A DNA stretch of 64,000 nt from Amblyomma americanum. Lineage: Eukaryota > Arthropoda > Arachnida > Ixodida > Ixodidae. Both the position numbers and the translations under genes were made by a program. Shown here piece after piece: positions 44,598 through 57,411 of this stretch. The DNA is taken from NCBI RefSeq assembly GCF_052857255.1, contig NC_135506.1, positions 79,716,324 through 79,780,323 of the forward strand. The letters are read 5' to 3'. How positions within the stretch are numbered: the first letter of the stretch is position 1; each line of letters starts with the position of its first letter. The notes under the pieces were generated by a model. That model saw only the letters and a list, made by a program, of their open reading frames with translations, had not been told where the DNA came from and searched no databases.

Positions 44598-47006
44598 GTG
44601 AGCTCCTGTGCTTTCTTGCTTACTAGCCAATTGCGAGCTGACAGTTTATGTACTAAAATGCAGCTTTCGATCTGCTTAAAAAGATTAACCCCAGAAAGCG
44701 GTCTGCGTGAGGTGACTGTAGTCGGGGAGAGACAGGTTCTTCAGCTGCTGACAGTGAGAAAGATTGCTCTATATGAACTTTTTTCATGGTCGCATACATA
44801 TACCGCAATAAGGGTTATTAGGAATGAAGAGGCTAATTGAAACTGTGAGGGTATAGCTGCGCTGTAAATTATAATAGATGTAAGCCTTTCATCTGAGGTC
44901 AATTCACTGTCAGGTTAACCACTAATAGTAAAGAATATTAAAAAATTGTGATCTTGAGGCGCTACAGGAAGTCACTGTATTTCGTTAACTCTCCTTAACC
45001 TCCGTAGCTTACGTGGCTTAGGGGTTAGTGAAGAAATTTCAGTAGAACTTGACATGATTCAGCGCTATTATTCACTGCACGAGGAGAAAGGGGCCGTACG
45101 TTTGAGAAAGTCTTATAGAAGAGCACTGAGCTAACAGGTTAATTTTTCGAGAGCTGACATTACTGCACTGAAAACTACCATGATTATTCGCTGTGAAAAA
45201 ATTGTTTCTCTGGATCTTTATGGCCATGTTGACTTTTGTCTTCCGCCAGCAAAAAACGCATTTATCGGCGAGAAAACTGTATTTCTCCTTGCCGCCAGTC
45301 GATTAGTAGTGGACGTCCTTACCAAGAAGGAATGGTTGCCAATGTTTCGAAGTGAATGGTGCGAGAAAAATCAATGTCGACGCTCGCAGCTTAAATGCGA
45401 AATCAGCCGGTGGTGACATCACTCGCATTTCGTTTTTTCGGATTCTTTATATTTAAAAGCTTTTAAAAAGTAGTCTCTTATTAGAATGCTGTACCCTAAT
45501 CATAGAGGTCGTCTTATTCTTGTTCTCAGTGTAAATCATTCTGTGGCTTTCCGACCTCTGTGGTCCGGTGATTTCCGACTACTGCGCTTGCTGCAAAGCG
45601 GGTTTTATGTCGCAACAGCCCGCCATGTTCAGCCTGGTGCTGAACATCCATTTGACTTCCAGGGATTTTGAGATTGCTACGCATTTCAACCAAAAACTTC
45701 AATTATTATTGGGAGATTCCATCGTGCTCATTTCGAGCAATCTTTGAAGATTTGGGACGCATTAATTTCTGAAAAATGTACAGTATGTCTGATGCTCTAG
45801 TGAGCATTGCTTATGGTTTAAGTTAGATTTAAGCCTTTCATCTGAGGTCGATTCACTGAGTAGTAGGCTGTAAATGGATAGCTACCAAAAACTAATGACC
45901 ACAAGCATGTTCTAGCGGGGTAGCAACTGTCGACCACCTATCCAACTAGAACCAGCGCTACCGCTTTTTCCCCTGTCACCAAATTAGCACGTAGGTTTCA
46001 ATTTAGCGATCTGTAGTACAGAGTAGCTGTTACTAGATAAGAGCGGAAAGGAAACATTTCTCCGACCTCTGTTGATGCCGAATGAGTCTTGATGCCGGAG
46101 TTAACTTGAGAGGCTTGGAATTTCAGATTAACTTCCACGACACACTGCATTACAGGACACTCCACGGCGGAGCTGGTCGCGTAGCTTCGAATGTAGAGGG
46201 CTGGACAGCCGCCGCTGCAAAACAAATGGCAGAGTGCGTACGCGTCCTGTAATTGAATTGGATACCATCTGCTGAAAATTTATATTTCATGAGCTATCTG
46301 TTAGCTTAAATAAATTCTGCATAATTTTCCTATCAAACAAGATAAAACTTCCTTCATTTGTCAGAAAGATGGTTCGCCTCAGGGATAAGGTTTACTGCTG
46401 CTACCCGTTTTTCTGGTATTGTTTGAAACTTTGGGCCGGAGATAATAGATGTTTGGTGCGTGGACAGTTTGAATGGTAAACCTACCACACGGGTGCTCCA
46501 AACTTGGGAGCCCTAATTAAAGAATATTCTGGGATGAAAGGCGTGCCGTATTGAGGGACATCGGGTTAGTTTGGAAGTCCTGGGTGTTCGTCAACGAAAA
46601 ATGACATCCGGCAGCCCCCGCCACCTTTGCATATCGCCTGCACGCAGCGGTGCCGCTGCAGATGGACTTGGGCTCTTCAGACGAAATAAAACCACTAAGC
46701 CACAGCTGCGGACCGCAGAAGTGTTTTGTGAGCATTATAAACGACGTGAAAGTTGGATACGGAGCAGTAGTGGAGCACAGTATTTTTTGCTCATATACTT
46801 GATATAAGCTTCCCTAGAAAGTACGAGCCCTTATCCGAGTTAATAAGCCTCGTTCACAGCGCAAGGCAGTAGAGGCAGTGGGTCGAAGTGCATTCTTCTC
46901 GCAGCCTGAAATCAGCATTTTGACATTTAATACTCGAAGATTACGATGAGTGGCACTTCTGTGCACGTTACTGCAGATTATTGTGCAAGTTATCGCTTCT
47001 GTGCAG
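44598..47006 (+). other. Intron-like spacer, no recognised gene
   Basis: About 2.4 kb, A+T-rich. The string AAGCCTTTCATCTGAGGTC occurs twice (about 44882 and 45832). Open frames are short and without motifs. Confidence 0.4.
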
Positions 47007-47497
47007 GACCAAGGCCAGCCGCTTGATACCTCGCAAAGCGGCCATGCTACCTCTTCCTGGAGACCAGAGTCCTGGCAGGGACTTTCGCGCGTTTCGTTCC
47101 GCGGCTGATCTGCCATTCTGGAGCAGCCTGCTTCAAAGCGGCGCTTCTTCTATTCCTCATGTAGAGGGCAGTCATCGAGCGCCCGGTGCGAAGCTCATCG
47201 GCATCAATACAGTTCTTCTTGAGAGCGTCGGCTGCACTACATGGAACACATGGCCCTAACCAAAACAAGCACAACTGGCGACTGGGCAGCAGCATAGAAA
47301 CGTCCAGTAAAATCACAAATCACACCGGGGCGACCACAACACGAAAGCAGCGGGACACTACCACAACGGGGCACTACCGCTGGAAGCCCGGTGGATGCAT
47401 CCAGGATGGCACACGGCAAGCCGAAGCGAGACATTGCAGATGGCGTGGAACTGAAGTGGTAAACAAAGCAGTGCCAAAATGCCACGACTCAATACCG
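47007..47497 (+). other. Exon-like module
   Basis: Acceptor CGCTTCTGTGCAG, donor AATACCG followed by GTGAGC. The core GCGCTTCTTCTATTCCTCATG near 47143 reads ALLLFLM and then a stop. GCATCAATACAGTTCTTCTT near 47203 matches module 2. A 118-codon frame (47186-47542) crosses the donor, so it is probably not real. Confidence 0.55.
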
Positions 47498-47728
47498 GTG
47501 AGCATAGTGCGGGTTCAACGTTATTGCAGAGGCGGGAAGTAGAAGCTAGTGACTTTGTTGGAAAACATTGCGGTGAGGGTCGCTTTACGCACTTGCAATC
47601 AGTCGCTGCAATGGATCTGCACTCGCGGGACGTGATAGCGAAGAAATTTTATATGGGAGGATGCAGGGAAAGGTAGGTTTCGTGATGGATAATATTCATG
47701 GAGGGGATTACTTGTGCAGCCTGCTGAG

Positions 47729-48206
47729 GCTTGGTATGCATCCTCAGAAACTTTAACCTCTCTAAAGAGCAATGCCATCGCGCCCCCAATCCTCACAAGC
47801 TTTGGAGCGCTATATATGCTAGGGAGCCCTGCTAAACAGCTTAGAAGCAAACCCTTTTGTCTGTATACTTTTGAGGGGTGCTATACATACTGCTGAGAAT
47901 GGTTAGGTCGAGAAGCTCTCGATTTTCAGCGCTAATATTTCATGTATGCCTGTTAAGCTCAGATCAATTTCAAGTCTCAGGAGTCGCGGTGGCTCAGTGG
48001 TTATGGCGCTCGGTTTCTGACAAAAGACGCAGGTTCGACCCCTGCCGCAGTGGTCGCATTTCGATGGAGGCGGAATATTGAGTCTCGTATACTGTGCGAC
48101 GTCAGTGCGCGTTAAAGAACCCCGGGTGGTCAGAATATTCCCGAACCCTCCACTACGGCGTCCCACATAGCCTGACGTGCTTTGAAACTTTATATTCCAT
48201 GAAATG
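47729..48206 (+). repeat. Intron-like duplicate, copy 2 (partner 475-958)
   Basis: Matches 475-958, with the SINE at the same place. It follows the module donor at 47498 by about 230 bases. Confidence 0.75.
47981..48206 (+). mobile_element. tRNA-derived SINE
   Basis: A box CGCGGTGGCTCAGTGG, B box CAGGTTCGACCCCTGCC, body GTTAAAGAACCCCGGGTGG, A-rich end. Same insertion as the one at 728. Confidence 0.9.
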
Positions 48207-49749
48207 AAACAAAAAACCCATTTCACTTCTACTGGTTTTATAATGACAAAGGGAGTATCAGCGGCCCATTCAGTGCTAATACAGCGTTATTTCACTTTTA
48301 TCATATTTTTTTTGGAATGGGAGCACATTAGTTCTGTCACGCTGCATATTCATTTTTGTGAACATCATATGCTAAGCAGTTTATTACACTTCACTGTAGA
48401 GGCAGCGCTATGTGACTAGAATGCTTTTGACTGGTTTCTCGGTTAGAGAGTGGTGTCGAGGCTCTTCCGCTAGGGTTGATGGGTTGGTTGGTTCCTTTTT
48501 ACAGGTTCTTGACTGATGCGTTTGTGCTCCTTTTAACTTGGCCTAAAGAAGAGGTTATATTTTAGGTAACTATTATCTACAAAAAAATAATGCGTTCTAC
48601 ATGGAATCAACTAGTGCAGTAAGCAAACTTGTTGCTGCGTGCAACGCCTGACTGTATATGCCATATGTTCAGTATGGTCTTGCTCAGCATGCCGAGCATT
48701 TTCTACATAAGCTTTGCGTCACGATTCCTTTCTTGAACTTCTTTAAGGAAGTAACTTGGCTCGTTCACAAAAGCGGAATTCAGAGAGAGCAGCGGTCACA
48801 GTGGTGAAATTGCGATGAGCACAGACGCTTCGCACTGATTACTCGTAATGTTGAAACAGGAGCGCGAAAACGCAGTTGCTGCTTTACAGCATAAGTAAGC
48901 ATTATTATTCCTTGCAGCACGGACGCACTTATGCTCCAGTGACATGATTGCAGGAAAGCGATTGACCACGCTGATCACATTTATTCTGGCTATACGTAAT
49001 CTCATTGCATTCGTTCAAAACTCAGATAACTGAGACCATGAAAACCGCTGAAATATTCATTTCTGAACAAGCAGGACAAGTTACTGATAAAAAATCCCAC
49101 TGAAAATATTGGCTAAAAGGGTAGAATATTTATCTTTTCTTAGCAAACATACCACGCGAATTTAAAATACATTGATAACTGCATTGAAATAACTGTATTA
49201 AAATCTATTGATAACCTCTTGATAACCGATTCTTTCTTCCTGTAACCTACAAGGCTGAAGGCGGACCTTCATTATATCAGTGAGCATATTTTGGCGCTCT
49301 CGTACGGTTTTCCTGACTTCTGTGTTCAAGTGTGCTCATCTACAACCAAGAGATTAATTGCCCATGAGCGCTACGTGGGATTAAACGTCCCGTAGGTGGA
49401 CGCATGCTATTAGGCTGGCTGAAGGGATGAACTCCTAATTTCAACTATGCTGAGTTTGTTGACGCCCAGTGATGCATATAGCATAGCACAAAGGCGCGTT
49501 TTGTGCTCTACCTCCGCCAAAGCGTGTCCACTGCTGCTGGGAGTGAATCCCACTTTTTGGGGCGGGAAGCACACCCAGGCAGCAAGAGCATCGGCCCATT
49601 GTTGGAAATATATTGGCAGAGACCGGTCCTACAAAGGACCAGGCTTTGGCGATATATTACCGAAGCTGGCCGATGCCCTGTGCTGCTAGGGCAGTGGCGC
49701 CTGGTCAACATAAAGCGTACTGAAATGGGTCGGCGCTTCATTTTTGCAG
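48207..49749 (+). other. Intron-like spacer, no recognised gene
   Basis: About 1.5 kb without recognised coding sequence or repeat. It ends with the acceptor CTTCATTTTTGCAG at 49749. Confidence 0.4.
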
Positions 49750-50303
49750 CTCTATAGATCACCTGTGGCGAGGCCTGCAGACTCAACTGCGGACGGACCT
49801 TTGCCAAGCCGCCCGTGTCTTTCAAAGCGCCAAGAGACTGATGCTCGGGTGGCCCTAGCAGCATTTCTGTTCTTCCTGTTGGTGGCTGTCCGCGCCCCTG
49901 GCCATTCCCCCAATGCGGCACTGGTGCTGTTCCTCATGCCTTTGGTGGCCTCCAGCCTTCCTGCCTGCACCGACACTCACAGCAAGCACGGACATCAGAG
50001 AAACTGACCCAACAGCTGACAACGCATAATACACACAGTGTTCATATACAGTGTCCACAACAATACAAGCAGTACAAATGCAGAAACAGCCAAGCCAAAG
50101 AGGAAGTGCATCCGAGGAAATTAAGGGACAGCTTTCATCGAATCAGTATCCACAACCACGTTAAACTTCACCCTAGGACACAACGGCGACCACAGCAAAC
50201 AGCTAGAAGTACCGACACAAGTACCGACACAATCACACCACATGATGTTAAACATAATAGCACCAGAATGGTTATAAAGACAGCAAAGACAGCATTAGGG
50301 ATG
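49750..50303 (+). other. Exon-like module interrupted by satellite
   Basis: It starts after acceptor TTCATTTTTGCAG. Two cores: GCATTTCTGTTCTTCCTG near 49860 (AFLFFLLVAV) and CTGGTGCTGTTCCTCATGCC near 49921 (LVLFLMPLVA), in one 87-codon frame (49744-50007). The A+C-rich body continues until the satellite array begins at 50304. No donor is seen before the array. Confidence 0.5.
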
Positions 50304-51700
50304 CCCACGGAACCCTATTGCGCCGACACAAAAGTTCACAAACCTATTTTAAATGTAGGGAAGGATTTCCACCAAAAGAAACAATCCTGCAAAGTTACAC
50401 ATTCCACACTGCGAACGTGACACATACTACACAGTGTACTTAACGTTTCAGAGCTCAACCGCTGGAGTTAAAGTAGTTGAGTGGCCCGCGCTCAGTTACT
50501 CATATCCTTACCAAGAGAAACGCATCGTAAGACTCACTTCGCAAGATTTTACAGATCATCCTAATCTTTTTCGTTTGTTATCACACAGTACTGCCCACGG
50601 AACCCTATTGCGCCGACACAAAAGTTCAGAAACCTATTTTAAATGTAGGGAAGGATTTCCACCAAAAGAAACAATCCTGCAAAGTTACACATTCCACAAT
50701 GCCAATGTGACACATACTACACAGTGTACTTAACGTTTCAGAGCTCAACCGCTGGAGTTAAAGTAGTGAGTGGCCCGCACTCAGTTCCTCATATCCTTAC
50801 CAAGAAAAACGCATCGTAAGACTCACTTCGCACGATTTTACAGATCATCCTAACCTTTTTCGTTTGTTATCACACAGTACTACCCACGGAACCCTATTGC
50901 TCCGACACAAAAGTTCACAAACCTATTTTAAATGTAGGGAAGTATTTCCACCAAAAGAAACAATCCTGCAAAGTTACACATTCCACACTGCGAATGTGAC
51001 ACATACTACACAGTGTACTTAACGTTTCAGAGCTCAACCGCTGGAGTTAAAGTAGTTGAGTGGCCCGCGCTCATTTACTCATATCCTTACCAAGAGAAAC
51101 GCATCGTAAGACTCACTTCGCAAGATTTTACAGATCATCCTAATCTTTTTCGTTTGTTATCACACAGTACTGCCCACGGAACCCTATTGCGCCGACACAA
51201 AAGTTCAGAAACCTATTTTAAATGTAGGGAAGGATTTCCACCAAAAGAAACAATCCTGCAAAGTTACACATTCCACAATGCCAATGTGACACATACTACA
51301 CAGTGTACTTAACGTTTCAGAGCTCAACCGCTGGAGTTAAAGTAGTGAGTGGCCCGCACTCAGTTACTCATATCCTTACCAAGAGAAACGCATCGTAAGA
51401 CTCACTTCGCACGATTTTACAGATCATCCTAACCTTTTTCGTTTGTTATCACACAGTACTACCCACGGAACCCTATTGCGCCGACACAAAAGTTCACAAA
51501 CCTATTTTAAATGTAGGGAAGTATTTCCACCAAAAGAAACAATCCTGCAAAGTTACACATTCCACACTGCGAATGTGTAAAGTAGTTGAGTGGCCCGAGC
51601 TCAGTTACTCATATTCTTACCAAGACAAACGCATCGTAAGACTCACTTCGCAAGATTTTACAGATCATCCTAACCTTTTTCGTTTGTTATCGCACAGTAC
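50304..51700 (+). repeat. Satellite of 579-bp dimers (289/290-bp monomers)
   Basis: Monomers start CCCACGGAACCCTATTG at 50304, 50594, 50883, 51173 and 51462. Units 2 and 4 are nearly identical (CAGAAACC, GAAGGATTT, AATGCCAATG), as are 3 and 5 (CACAAACC, GAAGTATTT, ACTGCGAATG), so the true period is 579 bp. The last unit lacks about 51 bp after GCGAATGTG. A 99-codon frame recurs in units 2 and 4 with a GTG start and no ATG; I treat it as a consequence of the repeat. Confidence 0.95.
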
Positions 51701-52356
51701 ATAATCTTGCCAGGATTAGTGCATCAGTAGCAGTGGGACCTTAAAGAGAATATAGCGTTTTTTTCGCGGTTTCTTGCTGAAAGGCTACCTTGCCATAGAC
51801 AAGAGGGCTCCGTAGCCATGCACGGTGGGAGGAAACTCCCTGTCCGCTTGCTCTTGGCAAGGCCTTGCAATTTGTTTGTTTACCTGCTGTTTGTTTTAAA
51901 GTTGCTTATAGTTAACCATGTAGGAATGCTTTAGTTTTACATTGTCTGTGCGCTGGAATTTTTATATTATAATACGTAGTTTATGTGATAATTTCATTCT
52001 ATTTCATGTAATATCCCAAGAGCAACCAGACCTAATGAAACATCGTTTTGGCGCTCTTTGGCCTAAGTCTCCTTTGCACAATAAAACCAAAGCTAGCACA
52101 ATATGACTTCTCAGCTAGAACTAGAGTGGGAGCCTCAACGATCGATACGGCAGGACTCATCAAAAAATCTTTAAAAGTATACTGTTGCATGGCGACCACT
52201 AGGACGATCAACCCATGGAATCGACAATCTCATCACCACGAGCATTTTTATCCCATAGGCTCAAGGCTGAAGTGTAGCAATGTCATGCGGCATGGGAGCC
52301 AACCCGAGAACAGTGAGCACGCAGAAGGCTGTGTACATCAACCTTTTAACGAGCAG
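51701..52356. other. No recognised gene
   Basis: A 137-codon frame with a TTG start (52048-52461) crosses the next acceptor-like site and shows no motif. I do not call it. Confidence 0.4.
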
Positions 52357-53115
52357 CTAAAGGTGCTGCTCAGAGATCCAATGGGTCCAGCGTTAGTTCA
52401 GCGGATTCTTTGCACCAAGATCCGAAAGACCCTCCCTAGGCTCCCACAGCGGGGCTCCTAATATTCTTCTTGCTAGTTGCTATTAATGCCAAGGTGCGGC
52501 GCTGATGCTATTCCTCATGTTCGTGGCATCCAACATGCTCCCCACCCCCCACCCCTTACACCTTATACGCACCCAAACTTCGGAGAGAAGTATGTTAGAC
52601 ATGAGACACCAAAGCCATGACACTTCACATATTAATGAACACAGAGCAGCTCCAGAGCAAACAGACAACAGCTTCAAACTAAAGCATTATTGGTATGAGG
52701 AGAGCTAAAAATTGGACCAGGTAGTGATGCGAAGCAACGGCACCTCAGCACTGACACGCGGAACGTTATACAGAAAACTACACAAACGGCAGGAATACAT
52801 TCAAAACATGAAGACTACAGGGAGAGAAGCATCACGGACACCACTGCTGCCCATTTTAAGTCACCGCTGGGAACAACCTTTATACTGAGGTCCTAAAACG
52901 CCTAGCTCACAAAACGACCAAAGGCTATGCAAGCTGCATACGTTTATTAACGATCGAGGCTACAGACACAGGCACCACGAAGACCAGTGCTACGATTGCA
53001 CTATTGGAGGGCACAGCCATTGACATGAAGAAAAGGTTGTGCACACTGCGGAATGCAACTCTCCTGGTGGCATCAAAGGTCCGCATCTTAAGATCCCACC
53101 GGAAAAGAGAGAACG
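52357..53115 (+). other. Exon-like module, left border weak
   Basis: Acceptor candidate ACCTTTTAACGAGCAG at 52356, donor GAACG followed by GTGAGT. The core GCGCTGATGCTATTCCTCATG near 52499 reads ALMLFLMFVA. The body after it is A+C-rich. Confidence 0.45.
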
Positions 53116-53682
53116 GTGAGTACAAACTCAGCCACATGCACCTTTCAGCCATGACTACTGAGTAGGACGGCGGGCTAATCCCGGTTTGCAGACGTGTTTC
53201 GTGTCATTGGAAGTGGTGTCTGTGATTGTTCGGAGAGCTCCGCTAGAAATGTGTCACAGTAATGACGTAAATGTAACAATTTTTTTGCGGTCGGTTTGAA
53301 TGTGTAAGGGTGTCAGGACATTAATTTGAGCCTTTTTTTTGCAGCGCAGCCACCTTTCCGCGGCAGTGCTCCCCGATGAATATTGAAACCCGTAATTCTT
53401 TGTTTGATGTCAGGTTTAAGCAGTACGAGAAAGAATGCTTCAGTCTTAGCGACGTACGTTAAGACGTTAACTCGTGGTAAAATCTGCGCGACTAAGGACA
53501 AGAGTTTAGGTCGGCAGATCGGCAGCAAGTACATGTGTCAAAGGGCATCATTCGTAATCAACTTTTGGAAAACCCAGATGGCCTCCAGCAGTGCGCAATG
53601 CAGAATTATTGCGACCAACAAGCAGATAAATCATTTTTTTGCAATTTCGTAAATGTAATCGCTGAACGTCAATTCCCTGCAG
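53116..53682 (+). other. Intron-like spacer
   Basis: It lies between GTGAGT at 53116 and the acceptor AATTCCCTGCAG. A second possible acceptor, CCTTTTTTTTGCAG, lies at 53344. No gene seen. Confidence 0.4.
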
Positions 53683-54466
53683 GTTATCAGACCGAAGTGC
53701 TTTCGCCTCCTGAGCTCCCGGACCTCTGCTTGGATTTGTGTGTGCAACAAGCCGGCCGAGGTTCCCTGGCTATCACATATGACATATGGACCAGCTACAC
53801 AAACTGTGGTCTCTTCTGTGCGTTCTCTCCATGTGGGCTCTCCTCTGCGAGCTATCGGGCACTGCTTCTGTTTTTCATGCCGGCGGAAGTGACCAACATT
53901 CCCGCCTCAAGGTCATCCGCACCTCTGCTGTACGCCTGCTCTGCTAGAAGGCGGCCGCCGTGAGACAGACTTCCAGAAAGCAGGAACTGCAGATACACAG
54001 AGGCACACACGGACGCGACGACCATCGCAGCGACAACCACAACTTCACAGACGACAGATGCAGTTACCATCGCCATGGAGAAAAGCAAGGACAAGCAACA
54101 CAGAGATGACGCCACGCCCACAACATACACGCTCATCGACTGGTGGTAAATGAAGTACAATACTGCATAACATCTGCACAACATCAAAAATCTAGTCAGC
54201 TCGGTGAAGACAACTGCTGTGATGCAAGTGCAGTTACGTGAACAAGCCGAGCTGGGAGCTCCATAGCTGCTGGTAGTAAGAGTACTGCGCCATCGAAGAC
54301 TACATTCGGGAAGCAAGGACGGGCACGAGCGTTGAGTCCCGGCAAACGATGTGCAGGGGACCAGATAGCCGTCACTGTGAGCAAGACTTCGTCTTCATGG
54401 CTGCGGCTTTGACACCGGCGCAATTAGAGGCAGCTCCTTACGGATATCGTCGGGAGTTCAGCAACC
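53683..54466 (+). other. Exon-like module
   Basis: Acceptor AATTCCCTGCAG, donor GCAACC followed by GTGAGT. The core CTGCTTCTGTTTTTCATGCC near 53861 reads ALLLFFMPAE in a 142-codon frame (53535-53963) that opens upstream of the acceptor and stops 280 bases into the module. The body is A+C-rich. Confidence 0.55.
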
Positions 54467-54846
54467 GTGAGTTTTTGCTTATTTTCTTAAACGTAGAAAG
54501 CAGAAGGAACAAATCCTGTGAGTTCAGGAGCAGCGAGACCACAAAGATAAAAAAATCTTTATAACCGCAGTTGCCACATAGATCGCAATGTAGGCGCGGC
54601 TGTAACGAACTAAGGCCTACGTACCGATTGAAATATTTTGAAGTGACTCAAATCGTATGACTCCGCATTTACAGTGCAGGCGCGTCTGTAGTGGTGGCTA
54701 TATATCTACAGCAGTCGAATGTTAAAAACGTCGTTAAACTCATTTTGAGCACCAATAATTGCGTTTTTTTCTGAAGGAGCACAAAAAAATGAATGTGGAT
54801 TATCTCAACTAATCCAGGATGTACAGAGTGAAAGCTGTCAGCGTTC

Positions 54847-54984
54847 GTTGTGCTCATTGGCGTTGGCGTTGACAGTGTTCTGGTCTTGCATGATTTTGAG
54901 GAAAGAAAGGACGCATAGCTGACTCTGTGTCAGTGGATGCCTCAATCGCGCTTTGAGGTACATATGTGGCGGCGGTGAAAGAAG
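54847..54984 (+). repeat. Interspersed repeat R, partial copy 3
   Basis: Contains CTCATTGGCGTTGGCGTTGA, CATGATTTTGAGGAAAG and GCCTCAATCGCGCTTTGAGG. It directly abuts the left end of duplication copy 2; a short R-like string (CACCTCAATCGCGCTTTGCG) follows its right end near 62132. Confidence 0.75.
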
Positions 54985-56249
54985 AGACCGACGGAAACCC
55001 GTGCAATGCATGACAAACGCCTCCGCGTACTTCGATCGCCCCATCGTCTGTTCAAATACAACCTTTCAGCTTCGTGCAGAGAGTTCCGCAGCGGCACTTC
55101 TACTGTTTTTCATGCTGTCGATGCAGCCAATCACGCAGGTCTTGCAGCGGCGCCAGTTCTCGCGCTTGCGCCGCCTGCTGTCCTGACTCCTCACACTTCC
55201 CACATGCACCACCAAAGCGCCACCTAGACGCCTGCATAATTAAAATTACACCACATCGAACAACAGACAAAAGACATTTGCATAACATTAACGATAAATA
55301 GAACATAAGCACAAGCACAAGGTGCGAAGAGTGATTCTGCTAGTTCCCTCGATATCGCGAACCAAGCACCAAGAATATCCCACAGCAATCATCGTGAAGA
55401 GCCATTCATATTGACGAACACAGCAACAAAAACATGTGGACGTCAATACCACCACTACAGTGAAACACAGCGGTATTAACAACTGACAGTCAAGACGCCC
55501 GTCGCCAGAACCACCGCAGGATGCACAGCGATACCACAACGAAGCAAGGACAAGAAAACAAGAATGAGAAATAAAGAAGGGTCGCCGCGGTGGCTCAGTG
55601 GTTATGGCGCTCGGCTACTGTCCCGAAAGACGCGGCTTCGATCCCGGCCGCAGCGGTCATATTTCGGTGGAGGCGAAACTCTAGAGGCCTGCGTACTGTT
55701 CGATGTCAGTGCACGGTAAAGAACCCTAGGTGGTCGAAATTTCCGAAACCGTTCACTACGGCGCCCATCATAGCGTCTTGAGGGTCGCTTCGGAACATTA
55801 AACTCTCATAAACCAAACCAATTGAAACATTCATTAGTATTGTGGACCCAAGCTTTATGCAGCAAGGACATCTGTGTTTGCGACATGAATGAAAGAGTAG
55901 AGGCGTACTGATGAGGCTAGAAATACTGTGGGGATAAGATGGCCGCAGCTGTGATGGGACAGGGAGGGATATGGGAGAGCTCTTAGGCCTCCTGTGGATG
56001 TGGTGCTGCGTCGCCAGTACATCCCAGCCGCCTAGAAGCACCATGAACCCAGGTGATTTTACCTAGCACTACTATCCCAGCTGCAAGGACGAGGACTAAC
56101 TTTGGAGGCACAACAGCAAGAATGACATAAGATGGAAAGCACCCTGATCGCACCCATGGAACTGACGAGGGCGGGTGCACTCCGGACTGTCTCACTGTGG
56201 CCCTTACGAGCATCAACACGGCCTGCGATACTAGACGGAATGCAATGTG
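54985..56249 (+). other. Exon-like module 1, copy 2
   Basis: Equivalent to 2580-3841. The core GGCACTTCTACTGTTTTTCA near 55093 reads ALLLFFML in a 77-codon frame. It ends AATGTG followed by GTGAGCTCC. The SINE at 55583-55820 interrupts it as in copy 1. Confidence 0.5.
55583..55820 (+). mobile_element. tRNA-derived SINE
   Basis: A box CGCGGTGGCTCAGTGG, B box GCTTCGATCCCGGCC, end CTCATAAACCAAACC. Same insertion as the one at 3178. Confidence 0.9.
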
Positions 56250-56849
56250 GTGAGCTCCTATGCCATCTGGCTTATTTGTCTCTCGCGAGCTAGAACCTTA
56301 TGTTCATAGGAATGTGCTCCAGAAAGCATGTGTGATGGCGATGCCACACTCAAGAAGTCTTCCAGAATTACTGACAAGTGACGAGTGCCAATACTCTGCA
56401 TTACTTATCAACACCTAGAGTTCTTCATTAATAGTCATCCATTAAGATGAAACTCGCTGTCAAGCTTTCCGCTAATAGCAAAACGATCCCATAATTCGTC
56501 ATCATGTGGGGAGAGTTGCTGACAGGGATACCAAGAATTAACTAACTTTATCCCCTGATTTGTACATAAGCTCCGGCGTCGAAACTATGCTTACTGATTC
56601 CAGAAAGTAACCCACATGTTATGCACAGTTATCCAAATTTTGATCCACATTTCCAAGCAATGCTTCCTGGTCGTGCGCAGATGCGTTGACCACGATGACG
56701 TAATGAAATTTGGTGCCGCGTCAAAAAATGTTCAGACATCCTCCAAATTTCGTGGCATGGACGGCGGATGCCAGGTTTTTTGCTCATTGGGCATACTGTA
56801 CAATGCTTTCGCATTTAAAAAGATGATCACAAGCAAGGCTTCACTGCAG
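56250..56849 (+). other. Intron-like spacer, copy 2
   Basis: Matches 3842-4406 with small indels, including about 40 extra bases near 56780-56820 (TTGGGCATACTGTAC). No gene. Confidence 0.45.
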
Positions 56850-57411
56850 GTCATCGGTGCAGGCCGCCTGCTGACCACCTATCGTGAGCTGCTTTGCCGT
56901 TTATCCAGGCGAAATCTGCGCGTGCGTGAGGGATGTGCAGTGTCCCATCCACGCAGCGACGGAAGTCAGCGCCTGCCCCGGTGTCGAGGTCATCCGCATC
57001 AACGCAATTCCTCTTGTGAATGGCGGCCACTCTTCTAGCGACGCGCCGACAGAACACGACATGACCCTAACCGAAGCAAGCACAATTGAGGACATCACAA
57101 TGGAATCAGCAAAAAGATACAAAACAGCCTTCTTCAATGCAGCGAAAACTTGCAACACGATCACGAGAAGAGAGCAGAGCTTTGACAAGACTTTTACACC
57201 AGTGAAGAGGATAATAACGAACGGTCGAAGACAACTTAGTTGACCTTAGACGAGCAGCGGCAACGGAACCCGGAACTCGTTGGCTGCCAACACTGCACGT
57301 AGCGCGAAGCAAGTGGTAACCAAAGCTGCGTCTGTGCCTAGACTCTCGATACTCTCCCCGCACCATGGACCTCATCCAAGCCGACCTCTGATCACCTTGG
57401 GCGTAGTACTG
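56850..57411 (+). other. Exon-like module 2, copy 2
   Basis: Acceptor GGCTTCACTGCAG, donor AGTACTG followed by GTGAGC. 562 bases against 565 in copy 1. The CATCCGCATCAACGCAATTC string is even closer to the module at 47007 than copy 1 is. Frames differ from copy 1, which argues against coding constraint. Confidence 0.55.

Noticed and set aside
50434..50733. 99-codon frame repeated at 51013
   Set aside because: It arises from the satellite dimer, starts with GTG, has no ATG, and is not kept in neighbouring monomers.
50304..51700. Recent gene tandem array
   Set aside because: Monomer lengths of 289 and 290 shift frame between neighbours and no motif is present; better read as satellite DNA.
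52048..52461. 137-codon frame
   Set aside because: TTG start, no motif, crosses a possible acceptor.
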